This document shows positions 1 through 9,599 of a stretch of 64,000 nt of DNA, piece after piece (the stretch's first letter is position 1; each line of letters opens with the position of its first letter). The stretch is taken from contig JBQMRN010000003.1 of the NCBI GenBank assembly GCA_052171895.1, positions 124,001-188,000 on the forward strand, read 5' to 3'. The DNA is from Arsenophonus sp052171895 (GTDB taxonomy: Bacteria > Pseudomonadota > Gammaproteobacteria > Enterobacterales > Enterobacteriaceae). The position numbers and the translations under genes were made by a program. Under the pieces are notes generated by a model. It was not told where the DNA came from, did no database searches, and saw nothing but the letters and a program-made list of their open reading frames with translations.

Positions 1-1441
1 GTTGCCTAAGATCATTGTTGTCTGGATCAATACCAATAGCCAGTGAGATATCATGAACTTCTTGTGAAGCTAAAACTTCATCGGAAGAAACTTCCCAAGT
101 ATTCAGTATTTTCCCTCTTAACGGCATAATCGCTTGATATTCACGATCACGAGCCTGCTTAGCCGATCCACCAGCTGAATCTCCTTCAACTAAAAATAGC
201 TCAGTAAAATTAAGATCCTGAGAAGTACAATCCGCTAATTTACCAGGTAATGCAGGTCCGCTGGTCAGTTTCTTGCGCACAACTTTTTTCGCTGCGCGTA
301 GACGCCTTTGCGCACTAGAAATGGTAAGTTCCGCTAATTGTTCAGCTTCTTGAACATTTTGGTTTAACCACAAACTAAAAGCATCTTTTATTACCCCAGA
401 AACAAACGCCGCACTCTGGCGAGAAGATAGACGTTCTTTGGTTTGGCCAGCAAATTGTGGGTCTTGCATTTTGACTGATAGAACATAAGCACAGCGTTCC
501 CAAATATCATCACCCGTTAATTTCACACCGCGAGGAAGTAAATTACGGTATTCACAAAACTCCCTCATCACATCAAGTAAACCCTGGCGTAACCCATTAA
601 CATGGGTACCACCTTGTGAAGTTGGAATAAGGTTAACATAACTCTCTGTTAATAGTTCTCCACCTTCCGGTAACCAAAGCAGTGCCCAATTAAGCATTTC
701 TATTTGGCCAGTAAAATTACCAACAAAAGCTTTCTCCGGTAAAGTAACTAAACCGTTAACTGCCTCCATTAAATAGTCGGTCAAGCCATCGTTATAACGC
801 CATGTCTGGTCAGTATTATTTATTTTATCCTTAAAGAGAATTTCAATGCCAGGGCATAGCACAGCTTTAGCTTTTAATATGTGCACTAAACGCGAAATAG
901 AAAAACGTGGGTCATCAAAAAAATGACTATCTGGCCAAAAACGCACGCAAGTACCGCTTGTGCGTTTAGCACAACTACCAATTACTTTGAGTTCCTGAAC
1001 TTTTTCGCCATTTTCAAAAACAATTCGATATATTTGGGTATCACGACTAATAGTTACTTCAATGCGTTTTGATAACGCATTGACCACGGAAATGCCAACT
1101 CCATGTAGGCCGCCAGAAAATTGATAATTTTTATTAGAAAATTTCCCACCGGCATGTAACTGCCCTAAAATTAGCTCTACAGCCGGTACTTTCTTTTCTG
1201 GATGAATATCAACAGGCATACCTCTGCCATCATCAATCACTTCCAGAGACTGATCATCATACAAGATGACATCGATATGTTTAGCATAACCGGCAAGCGA
1301 CTCATCCACACTATTATCAATTACTTCCTGCGCTAGGTGATTTGGTCGAGAGGTATCGGTGTACATGCCTGGGCGACGACGTACAGGTTCTAAACCACTG
1401 AGGACCTCGATTGCCTCTGCATTATAATTAGATTGAATCAT
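1..1441 (-). CDS. parE: DNA topoisomerase IV subunit B (ParE), C-terminus off window
   Basis: ParE is the ATPase subunit of topoisomerase IV, which with ParC unlinks daughter chromosomes. The reverse-strand frame is open from an ATG at 1441 to the window edge, 480 codons of the roughly 630 usual. The N-terminus reads MIQSNYNAEAIEVL. The GHKL ATPase signatures (DDGRGMPVDIHPEKK, then SGGLHGVGISVVNAL) and the toprim motif EGDSAGG near residues 419-425 are all present. No frameshift is visible, in contrast to the broken yqiA, cpdA and nudF behind it. Those three follow the enterobacterial nudF-cpdA-yqiA-parE order. An IS1595 remnant lies just upstream, so parE probably has its own promoter now (inference). 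Identity is certain; integrity beyond the edge is unknown. Confidence 0.97.
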   Translation of the reverse strand, partial: MIQSNYNAEAIEVLSGLEPVRRRPGMYTDTSRPNHLAQEVIDNSVDESLAGYAKHIDVILYDDQSLEVIDDGRGMPVDIHPEKKVPAVELILGQLHAGGKFSNKNYQFSGGLHGVGISVVNALSKRIEVTISRDTQIYRIVFENGEKVQELKVIGSCAKRTSGTCVRFWPDSHFFDDPRFSISRLVHILKAKAVLCPGIEILFKDKINNTDQTWRYNDGLTDYLMEAVNGLVTLPEKAFVGNFTGQIEMLNWALLWLPEGGELLTESYVNLIPTSQGGTHVNGLRQGLLDVMREFCEYRNLLPRGVKLTGDDIWERCAYVLSVKMQDPQFAGQTKERLSSRQSAAFVSGVIKDAFSLWLNQNVQEAEQLAELTISSAQRRLRAAKKVVRKKLTSGPALPGKLADCTSQDLNFTELFLVEGDSAGGSAKQARDREYQAIMPLRGKILNTWEVSSDEVLASQEVHDISLAIGIDPDNNDLRQ

Positions 1442-1497
1442 ATTATTTTCTGTGGTAATTGACAATTGATTAGGCAAATAAATGCTGATAATAATAA

Positions 1498-1903
1498 GCT
1501 ATGTGAGCAAAGGTTGTTGCTTTGCTCACATAGTAATTTATAGCCACGTCTATATTTCAATTCTTCTAGTTTTAAATAATCTTCTCCAGGCCAGATAATT
1601 AAGTAAATAAACCGACCCTACACCATGGAATTTAGTCAGCTATCCTTTTAGTCAACTGATATAACTCTTGTTCACATTTTGAATGTGGAATTTTTAATAA
1701 CTTTTTAATTATCAAGCCTTATTAGGCGATGGTGACTAATTTTATGCTTGCTGGCAAAGATTTCGTAGCATTTAGCTCATCCGAGCATAAGGATAAACTC
1801 TTTATCGATGATCGGCTCAAGAAAACGCCTAACACACTCTGCATTAAACTCTCCTTGATACAGTAGAATGGATATCTACCAACAACCTATTACCAGCATA
1901 GCC
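1498..1903 (-). mobile_element. IS1595-type element, internally deleted remnant
   Basis: Both ends of the IS1595-type element are recognisable: a right end with GCAAAGGTTGTTGC near 1507-1520, and a left end with CAACAACC...CAGCATAGCC near 1880-1903. Between them lies only the 3' third of the transposase (reverse strand), which matches the C-terminal part of the other copies (the stretch with RLDNQRV...KEFHIQN) and carries stops. The middle and 5' parts of the gene are gone. The right end forms a hairpin, CTATGTGAGCAAAG against CTTTGCTCACATAG (1499-1531). It separates parE from yqiA. Confidence 0.75.
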
Positions 1904-1949
1904 TGATAATAACAGTTATTAGCTATTTTGGATAATTTTTTAGTTATTT

Positions 1950-2510
1950 TGTTTTGCAAAAGCTAAAAAACGTATAATTTGTAGAAATAGGAGTCAAATC
2001 CAACAAAAGCATGGTTAGCTCCTCCCTGACACTGTTATTTGATTACTATCTATAAGATAGGTATAACAACTTCACGATAGTCTAATATTTCATCACCTGG
2101 TTGTTGTAATAACAAAATTAAATCAGGTGCCGTTAATTCATTAGTTTATATCACCTGTAGTTTATTTATATTGTGAGATTGTAAAATGTAACGTTCCTTT
2201 GTGTAAGAATTGACTTATTTAGCTAAATACTGCTAAAATAAATTAAAATAGCGTACGAGAGTCAAATTGACAACAACAGGAGATAAATTAAGTTATCTGC
2301 AATAAGTAAATAGCAAAATAACCACCAAATGAAGAACTTAATAACCTAATCAGCTTTCCTGTGTAAATGGCTACTATGAAATTCTGTAATAACTTAATCG
2401 CTTCTGCCACATAACAAAGAAGTTGAGTACAAGATTTAAACCATTTCCCTTCTGTAAAAAAAGGGAAAGGTAGAACTATTAAAATCATCTAATTAAATTA
2501 ATCTTGATAT
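1950..2510 (-). pseudogene. yqiA: YqiA esterase, degenerate
   Basis: This is a remnant of the small alpha/beta-hydrolase YqiA. Two separated stretches on the reverse strand align with it. One at about 2288-2440 contains VAEAIKLLQN and the nucleophile elbow SSSFGGYFA (E. coli GSSLGGYYA). One at about 1960-2130 contains APDLILLLQQPGDEILDYRE and GGANHAFVGF (E. coli EGGNHAFTGF). Stops and frameshifts lie between and within them. It sits between parE and cpdA, as in E. coli. Boundaries are approximate. Confidence 0.75.
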
Positions 2511-2549
2511 TAATAACTGCCTGAATTAAAATCTGAAAAAATTTTATCC

Positions 2550-3354
2550 CTAAGCCAATCTAAAAACTTTTGTATCCAACACATTTTTACCGTCATGATT
2601 GATAGAAAGATAAAGATAACGCCAACCTGGTGCCATTGTATCTAATGTAAAATTAGTACAATGAGGTTTAAATTGTATACAGGTTGATGGTGTTGCCATC
2701 ATACGAATCCATTGCCAATATTTATCTATTTCTTGATGAATATGCCCACATAAATACATTTAATTTGTTGATATTGTTTTAAACATTCAGCAAAAATATG
2801 AGAATTACGCAAGCTATGTTGGTCAAGCCAGGTACAACCAGATAGTAAAGGATGATGATGTAACATAAGTAAATGACTATGTTCTGTATATGCTTCAAAA
2901 CAGCGTTTCATCCATAACAGCTGTTGCTTAGATAATTTTCCATGCACAGCACCATGAATTTGGCTGTCCAACATAAGGATTTGCCAATTATTATTAATTA
3001 GCACCTGTTTAGAAGGTAAAATTCCTGCTTTTGCTAAACTCATAACCATTGCCGGTTGATAATCGTGATTTCCCGGTAACCAAACACAAGGAGCAGATAA
3101 CCGTTTGATTCCTTCTGCAAAATGCAGATAAGCTAATGCGGATTGATCTTGAACTAAATCACCGCACCGGTAGCAACAACCAAATCAACATTTTCATTGC
3201 GCGCTAAAATTGCATCAATCACTGCATGAAAACTACCAAAAGTATTGATGCCAAGTAGAGCATTATCAACATTAGCAAAAAGGTGAGTATCGGTAATTTG
3301 CAAGATCCTCACTAGACTTTTTTGCTTTGTTGTTAACTTAAACAGACTATCCAA
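2550..3354 (-). pseudogene. cpdA: cAMP phosphodiesterase CpdA, frameshifted
   Basis: CpdA hydrolyses 3',5'-cAMP and lowers CRP signalling. Read across three frames the whole protein is still visible: RILQITDTHLFA with the metal-binding D and H, then LPGNHDYQPAM, then LMLHHHPLLSGCTWLDQHSLRN, then LCGHIHQEIDKYW and ATPSTCIQFKPHC. Two lesions break it. A 5-bp tandem duplication (CGGTG CGGTG on the coding strand, near 3161-3172) falls right after VATG. A single-base loss falls near 2760 before LCGHIHQ. The metal-binding residues survive in separate frames, so inactivation looks recent compared with its neighbours yqiA and nudF. Unless expressed by frameshifting, which I see no signal for, it is dead. 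Confidence 0.9.
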
Positions 3355-3504
3355 ACAATTTCCTTAGTTTCTACCTACTTTATAAGTTATATTAACATTA
3401 ATACTTTATCAATATCTGTAGGCTAATACACACTTCAGTTTTCATGTAATGACTAAACTATTTTTAAGTTATTCAACCAATTATTTTTAACCTAATATGA
3501 TTTA

Positions 3505-3995
3505 ATTGTAATCATTGATTACGATTACTGGGGTAGTCTCATTATCAATTATGTCTAACTCTACCAATTGATAAGTTTGTTCACGACCAATAACATGGAC
3601 ACGAATACCTTCATTTTTACAGCTTAATCTACTATCTTGTCAGGATAGATAGCTGATGCATCAATTTTACCGATATGAATATAAATACGCTAGGTTGTAC
3701 CATCAGCTTGCTTGGTAAGATAACTTAGTGCAGCCTTACAAGGCTGAATAAATGATAATACTACCGGCTTCTTTTTTGCTTCACAACGAACTAGTAGCTG
3801 TTCTAAGGTTTAATTTGTTCTACCATCCCAGTTATCGCTTTTAATAAGCAGGGTATTTTGCTCGGCTCAATCCCTGGAACTCGTACTTTTTTAACTAATA
3901 TTAATTTATCAATAGAAAGATCATAAGCTAAAATAACACCTGTATTACCTTGTTATTCAAAAATGTTTAAAACAAAAAGAAAACTTCTTGCAGAA
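3505..3995 (-). pseudogene. nudF: ADP-ribose pyrophosphatase NudF, degenerate
   Basis: Reverse-strand fragments align with E. coli NudF. GNTGVILAYDLSIDKLILVK corresponds to the first beta strands. KPVVLSFIQP corresponds to KPVLSFLASP. EGIRVHVIGREQTYQLVE corresponds to EDIRVHVVSREQAYQWVE, and the C-terminus follows. The Nudix box itself is mostly lost, and several stops interrupt the frame. The position beyond cpdA fits the E. coli order nudF-yqiB-cpdA-yqiA-parE; yqiB is absent between 3355 and 3505. The 5' end is cut by the IS256 copy starting near 4042. Confidence 0.75.
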
Positions 3996-4041
3996 TTTCT
4001 CCTTGCACCAACCACCATTAAATAACTTATGTTGAAAACGG

Positions 4042-5454
4042 TGACTTATTAGGAAATTTAGTGTATAGCGCGGTCAGGCTATATGTTTTCCCCCAACTCT
4101 AATACTTCGTAAATCTGTTCTTTATCCTTAAATTAGACGTTATTTACCACCTGGGTTAGCAGGCTAAATTTCATTACCTGGTTCCAGTTTTTCTGAGGAA
4201 ACTGTACCAGCTTAAATAGCATTGAAATGGTTTTTTCTCAAATCATAGTTCTTCGCGCATGTTGGCCTTGTAACCTCACTGTTAAAAAAGCTTATTCAAT
4301 CGGATTTGTCGTTATTATTGACGTCCATGCGCGGACTAAAAGTCGTAGAGTGCCAACAGTTATTTTGGATCTTTCTCCAGCTTCTTCATCACTGCAGGAT
4401 GAAACCTCGCTAAAAACTTTGCCAACAAAACATCAAGGGGTTTATTAGAGGCATTACAACTCTCTGCTAACCAGACCCTCTCCTCCTAAACTTAGTCTTA
4501 ACTTTCAGTTGTATCCCTTTTAGAAGTGAAGCCAGCACATTACCTGTTTTTTGTACCCAAACAGTATTGGCGCTACGTGTCTTGGAATATCTTTACCATT
4601 GGATTCGAAAAAAGCAAGGACATCATCTTCCGTAAGAAGCCTGGGAGATACGGTTAATCTCCGCGTTCGCGCAGGCCATTGATAAGTTTCATCCAGTGCA
4701 CTTTTAACTTTCGATAACCATCTTTGACCATAACTAGCTCCTTACTCCATAGTCAGTGACGGCTATAATGACCAGAAAGCGAAGGTAATTATCTTTCTTG
4801 ATAGGACTGTCTTATGCCATCGCCAAAAAATAAATATAGCGTATATCATTTAAATCAACGAAGGCACCATTGCTTGTGTGATTTAAGGCATTTCTGTTTT
4901 AGTCTGCTTGATAGTACTTGACAGAGAGACTATGTGTTTTCCATCGAGAAGCGCCTTTATATGCCACCCAGAGCTTCATAAAATCACCGATAGAGATCCC
5001 CCTCGCAAATACAGCCGATGCTAGCAATTTCTTCGCCGCTCTTTGCACCCTTTAGATAAGGCGGAGCAACGAGCTGTTGAAGCATATTTTGTTGCAACTA
5101 AGATCCTAATGACCTTAGGTCACTTTAATCTCAACATCCCCAATACTAGTCTATATGGTTCACTCTGGAAAATAACAGTTATGGACGCAGATGATGCTCA
5201 TAGACAAGGCGGCGTTCAGCATCTTCTCGCAGCATGGCTTCGATCTCAGTTTCAACGGTGTGCTGGCTATTAGCTGCCTGCACCATTACGGATGAGTTCA
5301 TGCAAGAGATCAGAGGTAATATTTGGTTTCACGGATACCTGTATGGTAGACTTTCATGGCATATAATCTCTATAAGATTGAAATCATTTATGAAATTAAT
5401 CAGCATGGTACTATAACTTTCTTCGAAACCCCATACATCAGAAATGAGCATAAC
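4042..5454 (-). mobile_element. IS256-type element, degenerate, reverse orientation
   Basis: Reverse-strand copy of the window's IS256-type element. The terminal repeat ends CCATACATCAGAAATGAGC near 5430-5448. The opposite end begins near 4042 with ACTTATTAGGAAATTTAGTG. Inside are the broken pieces of a mutator-type transposase, including the region equivalent to RTTNPIES (about 4300-4330) and the motif before it. Frameshifts are frequent. It lies between nudF and ppk. Confidence 0.85.
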
Positions 5455-5550
5455 TTATCAAAAACTGAGTTTTTTACTAAAATATAATTGCTCTAATTTA
5501 TTACTCAGCTTGATTCTGGTATTCGTTACTAACTAAATTAACTAAAATCC

Positions 5551-5610
5551 CTATCTTGTGGCAAAGATTATTGCTTTTCTCGCAGAGCAATAATCTTTGC
5601 CACAAGATAG
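5551..5610. repeat. Perfect 25-bp inverted repeat (IS1595 ends joined)
   Basis: The arms 5551-5575 and 5586-5610 are exact reverse complements (25 of 25), with a 10-base spacer. The arm resembles the IS1595 terminal repeat found elsewhere here (GCAAAGATTATTGCT is shared). The spacer TTTCTCGCAG resembles the inner part of the element's right end. It reads like an IS1595 element reduced to its two ends, a MITE-like solo palindrome. It stands 115 bp upstream of ppk, and a transcript through it would fold into a long hairpin. Confidence 0.85.
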
Positions 5611-5724
5611 GCAAAAATATCCAGTAGATACCAATAAAATACCTGAAAAATCATCAATAAGCTGATAAGCTGATAAGTATCAATTCCTTTATGACTAAAT
5701 AACGATATTGCTTATGGAGTAAAG

Positions 5725-7794
5725 ATGTCTAAAGTTCGGACCTATACTGAAAAAGAGATCAGTTGGTTATCATTCAATGAGCGAGTTTTGCAAGAAGCTG
5801 CAGATAAACGTAATCCGCTTATTGAACGGATGCGATTTTTGGGCATTTATTCCAATAATCTTGAGGAATTTTATAAAATTAGATTTGCCGATGTTAAGCG
5901 ACGGATATTAATTAATGAAGAACGAGGAACCGCATCTAGTTCACGCCAGCTACTGAAGCAAATTGAAAGCAAAGTTGCCAAACTCGATCAAGAATTTGAC
6001 TCACTGTATAACGAACTATTACTTGAAATGGCGCGTAACCAGATTTTCCTAATTAACGAACGACAAATTTCGCCTAACCAAGAAATTTGGTTACGACAAT
6101 TTTTTCGCCAACAACTTAGTCAACATATCACGCCTATCCTAATTAGGGGGGAAACTGATTTAGTTGAATTTTTAAAAGATGATTATACTTATTTAGCTGT
6201 AGAAATTATCAATGGAAAGAATATTCAATATGCCTTACTAGAAATTCCAGCAGGAAAACAACTTCGATTTATTCCCTTACCGCCTGAAATGCCAAAATGT
6301 AGGAAATCAATGATCCTGCTTGATAATATTTTGCGTTATTGTCTAGATGAGATATTTAAAGGCTTTTTTGACTATGAGCAATTAAACGCCTATGCGATGA
6401 AAATGACGCGCGATGCGGAATATGATTTAACTACTGAGATGGAATCCAGCATGCTAGAACTGATGTCATCTAGTTTAAAACAGCGTCTTAATGCAGAACC
6501 GGTTCGTTTTGTTTATCAACGCAATATGCCTGATGAAATGGTAGAGCTTCTAAGAAAAAAACTCGGACTATCTAATGATGACTCAGTCATAGCCGGCGGC
6601 CGTTATCATAACTTTAAAGATTTTATTAAATTTCCGAATGAAGGTAATAAAAATTTATTAAACAAACCACTGCCGCGCTTACGTCATCGTTTTTTTGATA
6701 ACTTTCGTAATGGCTTTGATGCGATCAGAGAAAAAGATGTTCTCCTCTATTACCCCTATTACACTTTTGAACATATAATAGAATTATTACGGCAAGCCTC
6801 TTTTGATCCAAATGTATTGACAATCAAAATCAATATTTATCGAGTGGCCAAGGATTCGCGCATAATTGAATCGATGATTCATGCCGCGCACAACGGTAAA
6901 AAAGTCACCGTGGTGGTTGAATTACAAGCTAGATTTGATGAAGAAGCCAATATCCATTGGGCTAAGCATCTTACTGAAGCCGGTGTACATGTTATTTTCT
7001 CTGCACCTGGTCTTAAAATCCACGCTAAACTTTTTATTATTTCTCGCCTTGAACAAGGTAAAATTATTCGTTATGCCCATATTGGAACTGGAAATTTTAA
7101 CGAAAAAACCGCTCGCCTTTATACTGATTATTCATTATTAACAGCAAATCAAGAAATTACTAATGAAGTAAAGAGGGTATTCAACTTTATTGAAAATCCT
7201 TATCGACCCGTTACTTTTGAAAATCTAATGGTTTCGCCGCAAAATTCACGAACTCGGCTGACTCAATTGATCGATCGGGAAATTACCAACATTCAGGCAG
7301 GAAAAGCAGCAGCTATATTGTTAAAGATTAATAACTTAGACGACAAAGAGTTAATTAATTCTCTTTATGATGCCTCCAATGCTGGCGTAAAAATTCGTTT
7401 ACTGATCCGTGGCATATGTTCGCTAGTTCCTGGCCAAGTTAATTTTAGTAAAAATATTCAAGTCACTAGCATTGTTGACCGTTTTCTTGAGCATGATAGA
7501 GTTTATGTATTTAGCAATAATGGCAACGAAGAAGTCTTCATCTCATCAGCTGACTGGATGACACGCAATATCGATTTTCGTATTGAAGTTGCCGTTAAAT
7601 TGCTTGATCAACAGCTAAAACAACACGTACTCAACATTCTTGAATTACAATTTAACGATACCGTTAAAGCTCGTTATATCGATAAAAAGTTAACTAATCG
7701 TTACGTACCTCGCGGTAATAAACGTAAGATCCAAGCCCAACTTGCCGTCTACAATTATCTAAAATTACTAGAGCATCCAGAAAAAAGAGCTTAA
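5725..7794 (+). CDS. ppk: Polyphosphate kinase 1
   Basis: Ppk polymerises the gamma phosphate of ATP into polyphosphate, at the membrane. The 689-residue product matches the full family length. The phosphorylated histidine lies in GLKIHAKLF (His433). The downstream motif HIGTGNFNEKTARLYTDYS and the C-terminal SADWMTRNIDFRIEVA and NRYVPRGN blocks are intact. The start at 5725 has GGAG seven bases upstream. ppx follows after 4 bases, so the two are almost certainly co-transcribed. Both genes are untouched although IS debris lies upstream and mgtE downstream is dead. A 25-bp palindrome sits in the leader region. Confidence 0.98.
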   Translation: MSKVRTYTEKEISWLSFNERVLQEAADKRNPLIERMRFLGIYSNNLEEFYKIRFADVKRRILINEERGTASSSRQLLKQIESKVAKLDQEFDSLYNELLLEMARNQIFLINERQISPNQEIWLRQFFRQQLSQHITPILIRGETDLVEFLKDDYTYLAVEIINGKNIQYALLEIPAGKQLRFIPLPPEMPKCRKSMILLDNILRYCLDEIFKGFFDYEQLNAYAMKMTRDAEYDLTTEMESSMLELMSSSLKQRLNAEPVRFVYQRNMPDEMVELLRKKLGLSNDDSVIAGGRYHNFKDFIKFPNEGNKNLLNKPLPRLRHRFFDNFRNGFDAIREKDVLLYYPYYTFEHIIELLRQASFDPNVLTIKINIYRVAKDSRIIESMIHAAHNGKKVTVVVELQARFDEEANIHWAKHLTEAGVHVIFSAPGLKIHAKLFIISRLEQGKIIRYAHIGTGNFNEKTARLYTDYSLLTANQEITNEVKRVFNFIENPYRPVTFENLMVSPQNSRTRLTQLIDREITNIQAGKAAAILLKINNLDDKELINSLYDASNAGVKIRLLIRGICSLVPGQVNFSKNIQVTSIVDRFLEHDRVYVFSNNGNEEVFISSADWMTRNIDFRIEVAVKLLDQQLKQHVLNILELQFNDTVKARYIDKKLTNRYVPRGNKRKIQAQLAVYNYLKLLEHPEKRA

Positions 7795-7798
7795 CACT

Positions 7799-9358
7799 AT
7801 GCCATTAATAAAACCTTCACCATCCAGACCGATGGAAATTGCTGCTATTGATCTTGGCTCTAATAGCTTTCATATGATTGTCGCGCGAATTGTTAATGGC
7901 GCCTTACAGATTTTAACCAGCATTAAAAAACCAGTTCATCTGGCTGATGGTTTAGATGAGCATAATAAATTAAGTAAAAAATCAATTCAGCGTGCCTTGA
8001 CATGCTTAGCACTTTTTGCTGAACGTTTACAAGGTTTTTCCGCTGATAATGTTTGCATTGTTGGGACTCATGCCTTACGAGAAGCAGTTAACGTTAAAGA
8101 GTTTCTGCAAGACGCTAAAGCCATTATACCTTACCCAATTGAAATTATTTCAGGCCAGGAAGAAGCGCGACTTATTTTTATGGGAGTTGAGCATACCCAG
8201 TCAGAAAAAGGCCGAAAGTTAGTAATTGATGTTGGCGGTGGCTCAACGGAACTTATTATTGGTGAATATTTTAAGCCTTTATTAATGGAAAGTCGTAAGA
8301 TAGGCTGCATCAGTTATGCCCGCCAATTTTTTGCTAAAAATATAATTAATGAAACTAATTTTTCGCGCGCCTATTTTTCTAGTCGGCAAAAACTGGAAAA
8401 TCTTGCTTGCCAATATCAAATGCAAGGTTGGGACTATGCCTTTGGCTCTTCAGGAACCATAAAAGCAATCCATGAAGTGCTTTATCAGTTGGGTGACTTA
8501 GATGGCATCATCACCGTTGAGCGCTTACTTAAGCTAAAAAAATTAGTACTAAAGTATAAAAATTTTAAGTCACTCGCTTTACCCGGGTTATCGGCAGAGC
8601 GTGCTCATGTTTTTGTTCCTGGATTAGCTATTTTATGTGGTATATTTAATACTCTGCAAATCAAGCAATTAACACTTTCTGACGGCGCTTTACGTGAAGG
8701 GGTTCTCTATGAAATGGAAGGATGTTTTCGTCATCAAGACATTCGCCAGCGCACCGCATTAAGTTTAGCTGAACACTATAATATTGACAGAGAACAAACG
8801 CAGCGAGTATCAAAAACCATTGAGATCCTTTATCAACAATGGGCAAAACAAAATCCAAAGTTAGCTAATTCAGAATTGAAAGTGCTACTTATCTGGGCAG
8901 CTATGCTGCATGAAGTCGGATTAAATATTAATCATAATAGCTTACAGCATCACTCTGCCTATATTTTATATAATACCAATCTGCCAGGCTTTAATCAAGA
9001 GCAACAGCTTTTACTGGCAACATTGGTTAGGTATCATAAAAAAAGCATTAAACCTGATGAATTCCCTAAATTAAATCTATTTAAGAAAAAACAATATTTA
9101 CCCATGATCCAACTATTACGATTGTCTACCCTACTTAATAATCAACGTCAATCAACAACCATGCCAAACTCGCTACGGTTAAAAACCGATGAGAATCATT
9201 GGACACTCTATTTTCCTCCTCATTATTTACAGCAAAATGCGTTAATGCTGCTAGATTTAGAAAAAGAACAAAAATATTGGCATGACCTGACTGGCTGGAA
9301 ATTAAAAATTAAAGAGGAATCTTCTTTATGTTTTAGTACATTAAAAATTAAAATTTAG
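7799..9358 (+). CDS. ppx: Exopolyphosphatase / guanosine pentaphosphatase
   Basis: Ppx removes terminal phosphates from polyphosphate and can act on pppGpp. The 519-residue protein has the ASKHA-fold phosphate loops AAIDLGSNSFHMIVARI and VIDVGGGSTELIIG, the segment ISGQEEARLIF, and the C-terminal HD-like block AAMLHEVGLNINH. Length and order equal E. coli Ppx (513 residues). It begins 4 bases after the ppk stop, so it is translated from the same message. No lesion is visible. With Ppk it forms a complete synthesis-degradation pair. Confidence 0.97.
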   Translation: MPLIKPSPSRPMEIAAIDLGSNSFHMIVARIVNGALQILTSIKKPVHLADGLDEHNKLSKKSIQRALTCLALFAERLQGFSADNVCIVGTHALREAVNVKEFLQDAKAIIPYPIEIISGQEEARLIFMGVEHTQSEKGRKLVIDVGGGSTELIIGEYFKPLLMESRKIGCISYARQFFAKNIINETNFSRAYFSSRQKLENLACQYQMQGWDYAFGSSGTIKAIHEVLYQLGDLDGIITVERLLKLKKLVLKYKNFKSLALPGLSAERAHVFVPGLAILCGIFNTLQIKQLTLSDGALREGVLYEMEGCFRHQDIRQRTALSLAEHYNIDREQTQRVSKTIEILYQQWAKQNPKLANSELKVLLIWAAMLHEVGLNINHNSLQHHSAYILYNTNLPGFNQEQQLLLATLVRYHKKSIKPDEFPKLNLFKKKQYLPMIQLLRLSTLLNNQRQSTTMPNSLRLKTDENHWTLYFPPHYLQQNALMLLDLEKEQKYWHDLTGWKLKIKEESSLCFSTLKIKI

Positions 9359-9599
9359 CAACCATAAATTTAACTTAATTACTTGATTTCTATTCAATAA
9401 CTTATCTATTCTGCTGCTGATAGGAATTGTTTAAACAATGTGTGCATTTAATCGAAAGTCATTAAAAATAATAATACCTAACAATATGTTACGACTATTA
9501 CTATTTAAGAATAATAACCATGTCTCACAACTACTCTTTTCATTGAAAATTACCTCACTTATTAATCCACATTAATAAAAGGTGACATAAATTAGTCAA

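Noticed and set aside
1499..1531. Strong hairpin after parE upstream region, possible regulator
   Set aside because: It equals the IS1595 right-end hairpin found at the other copies, so it is explained by the element.
3154..3354. cpdA as a programmed-frameshift gene
   Set aside because: The lesion is a tandem 5-bp duplication with no slippery site or stimulating structure, and a second lesion follows.
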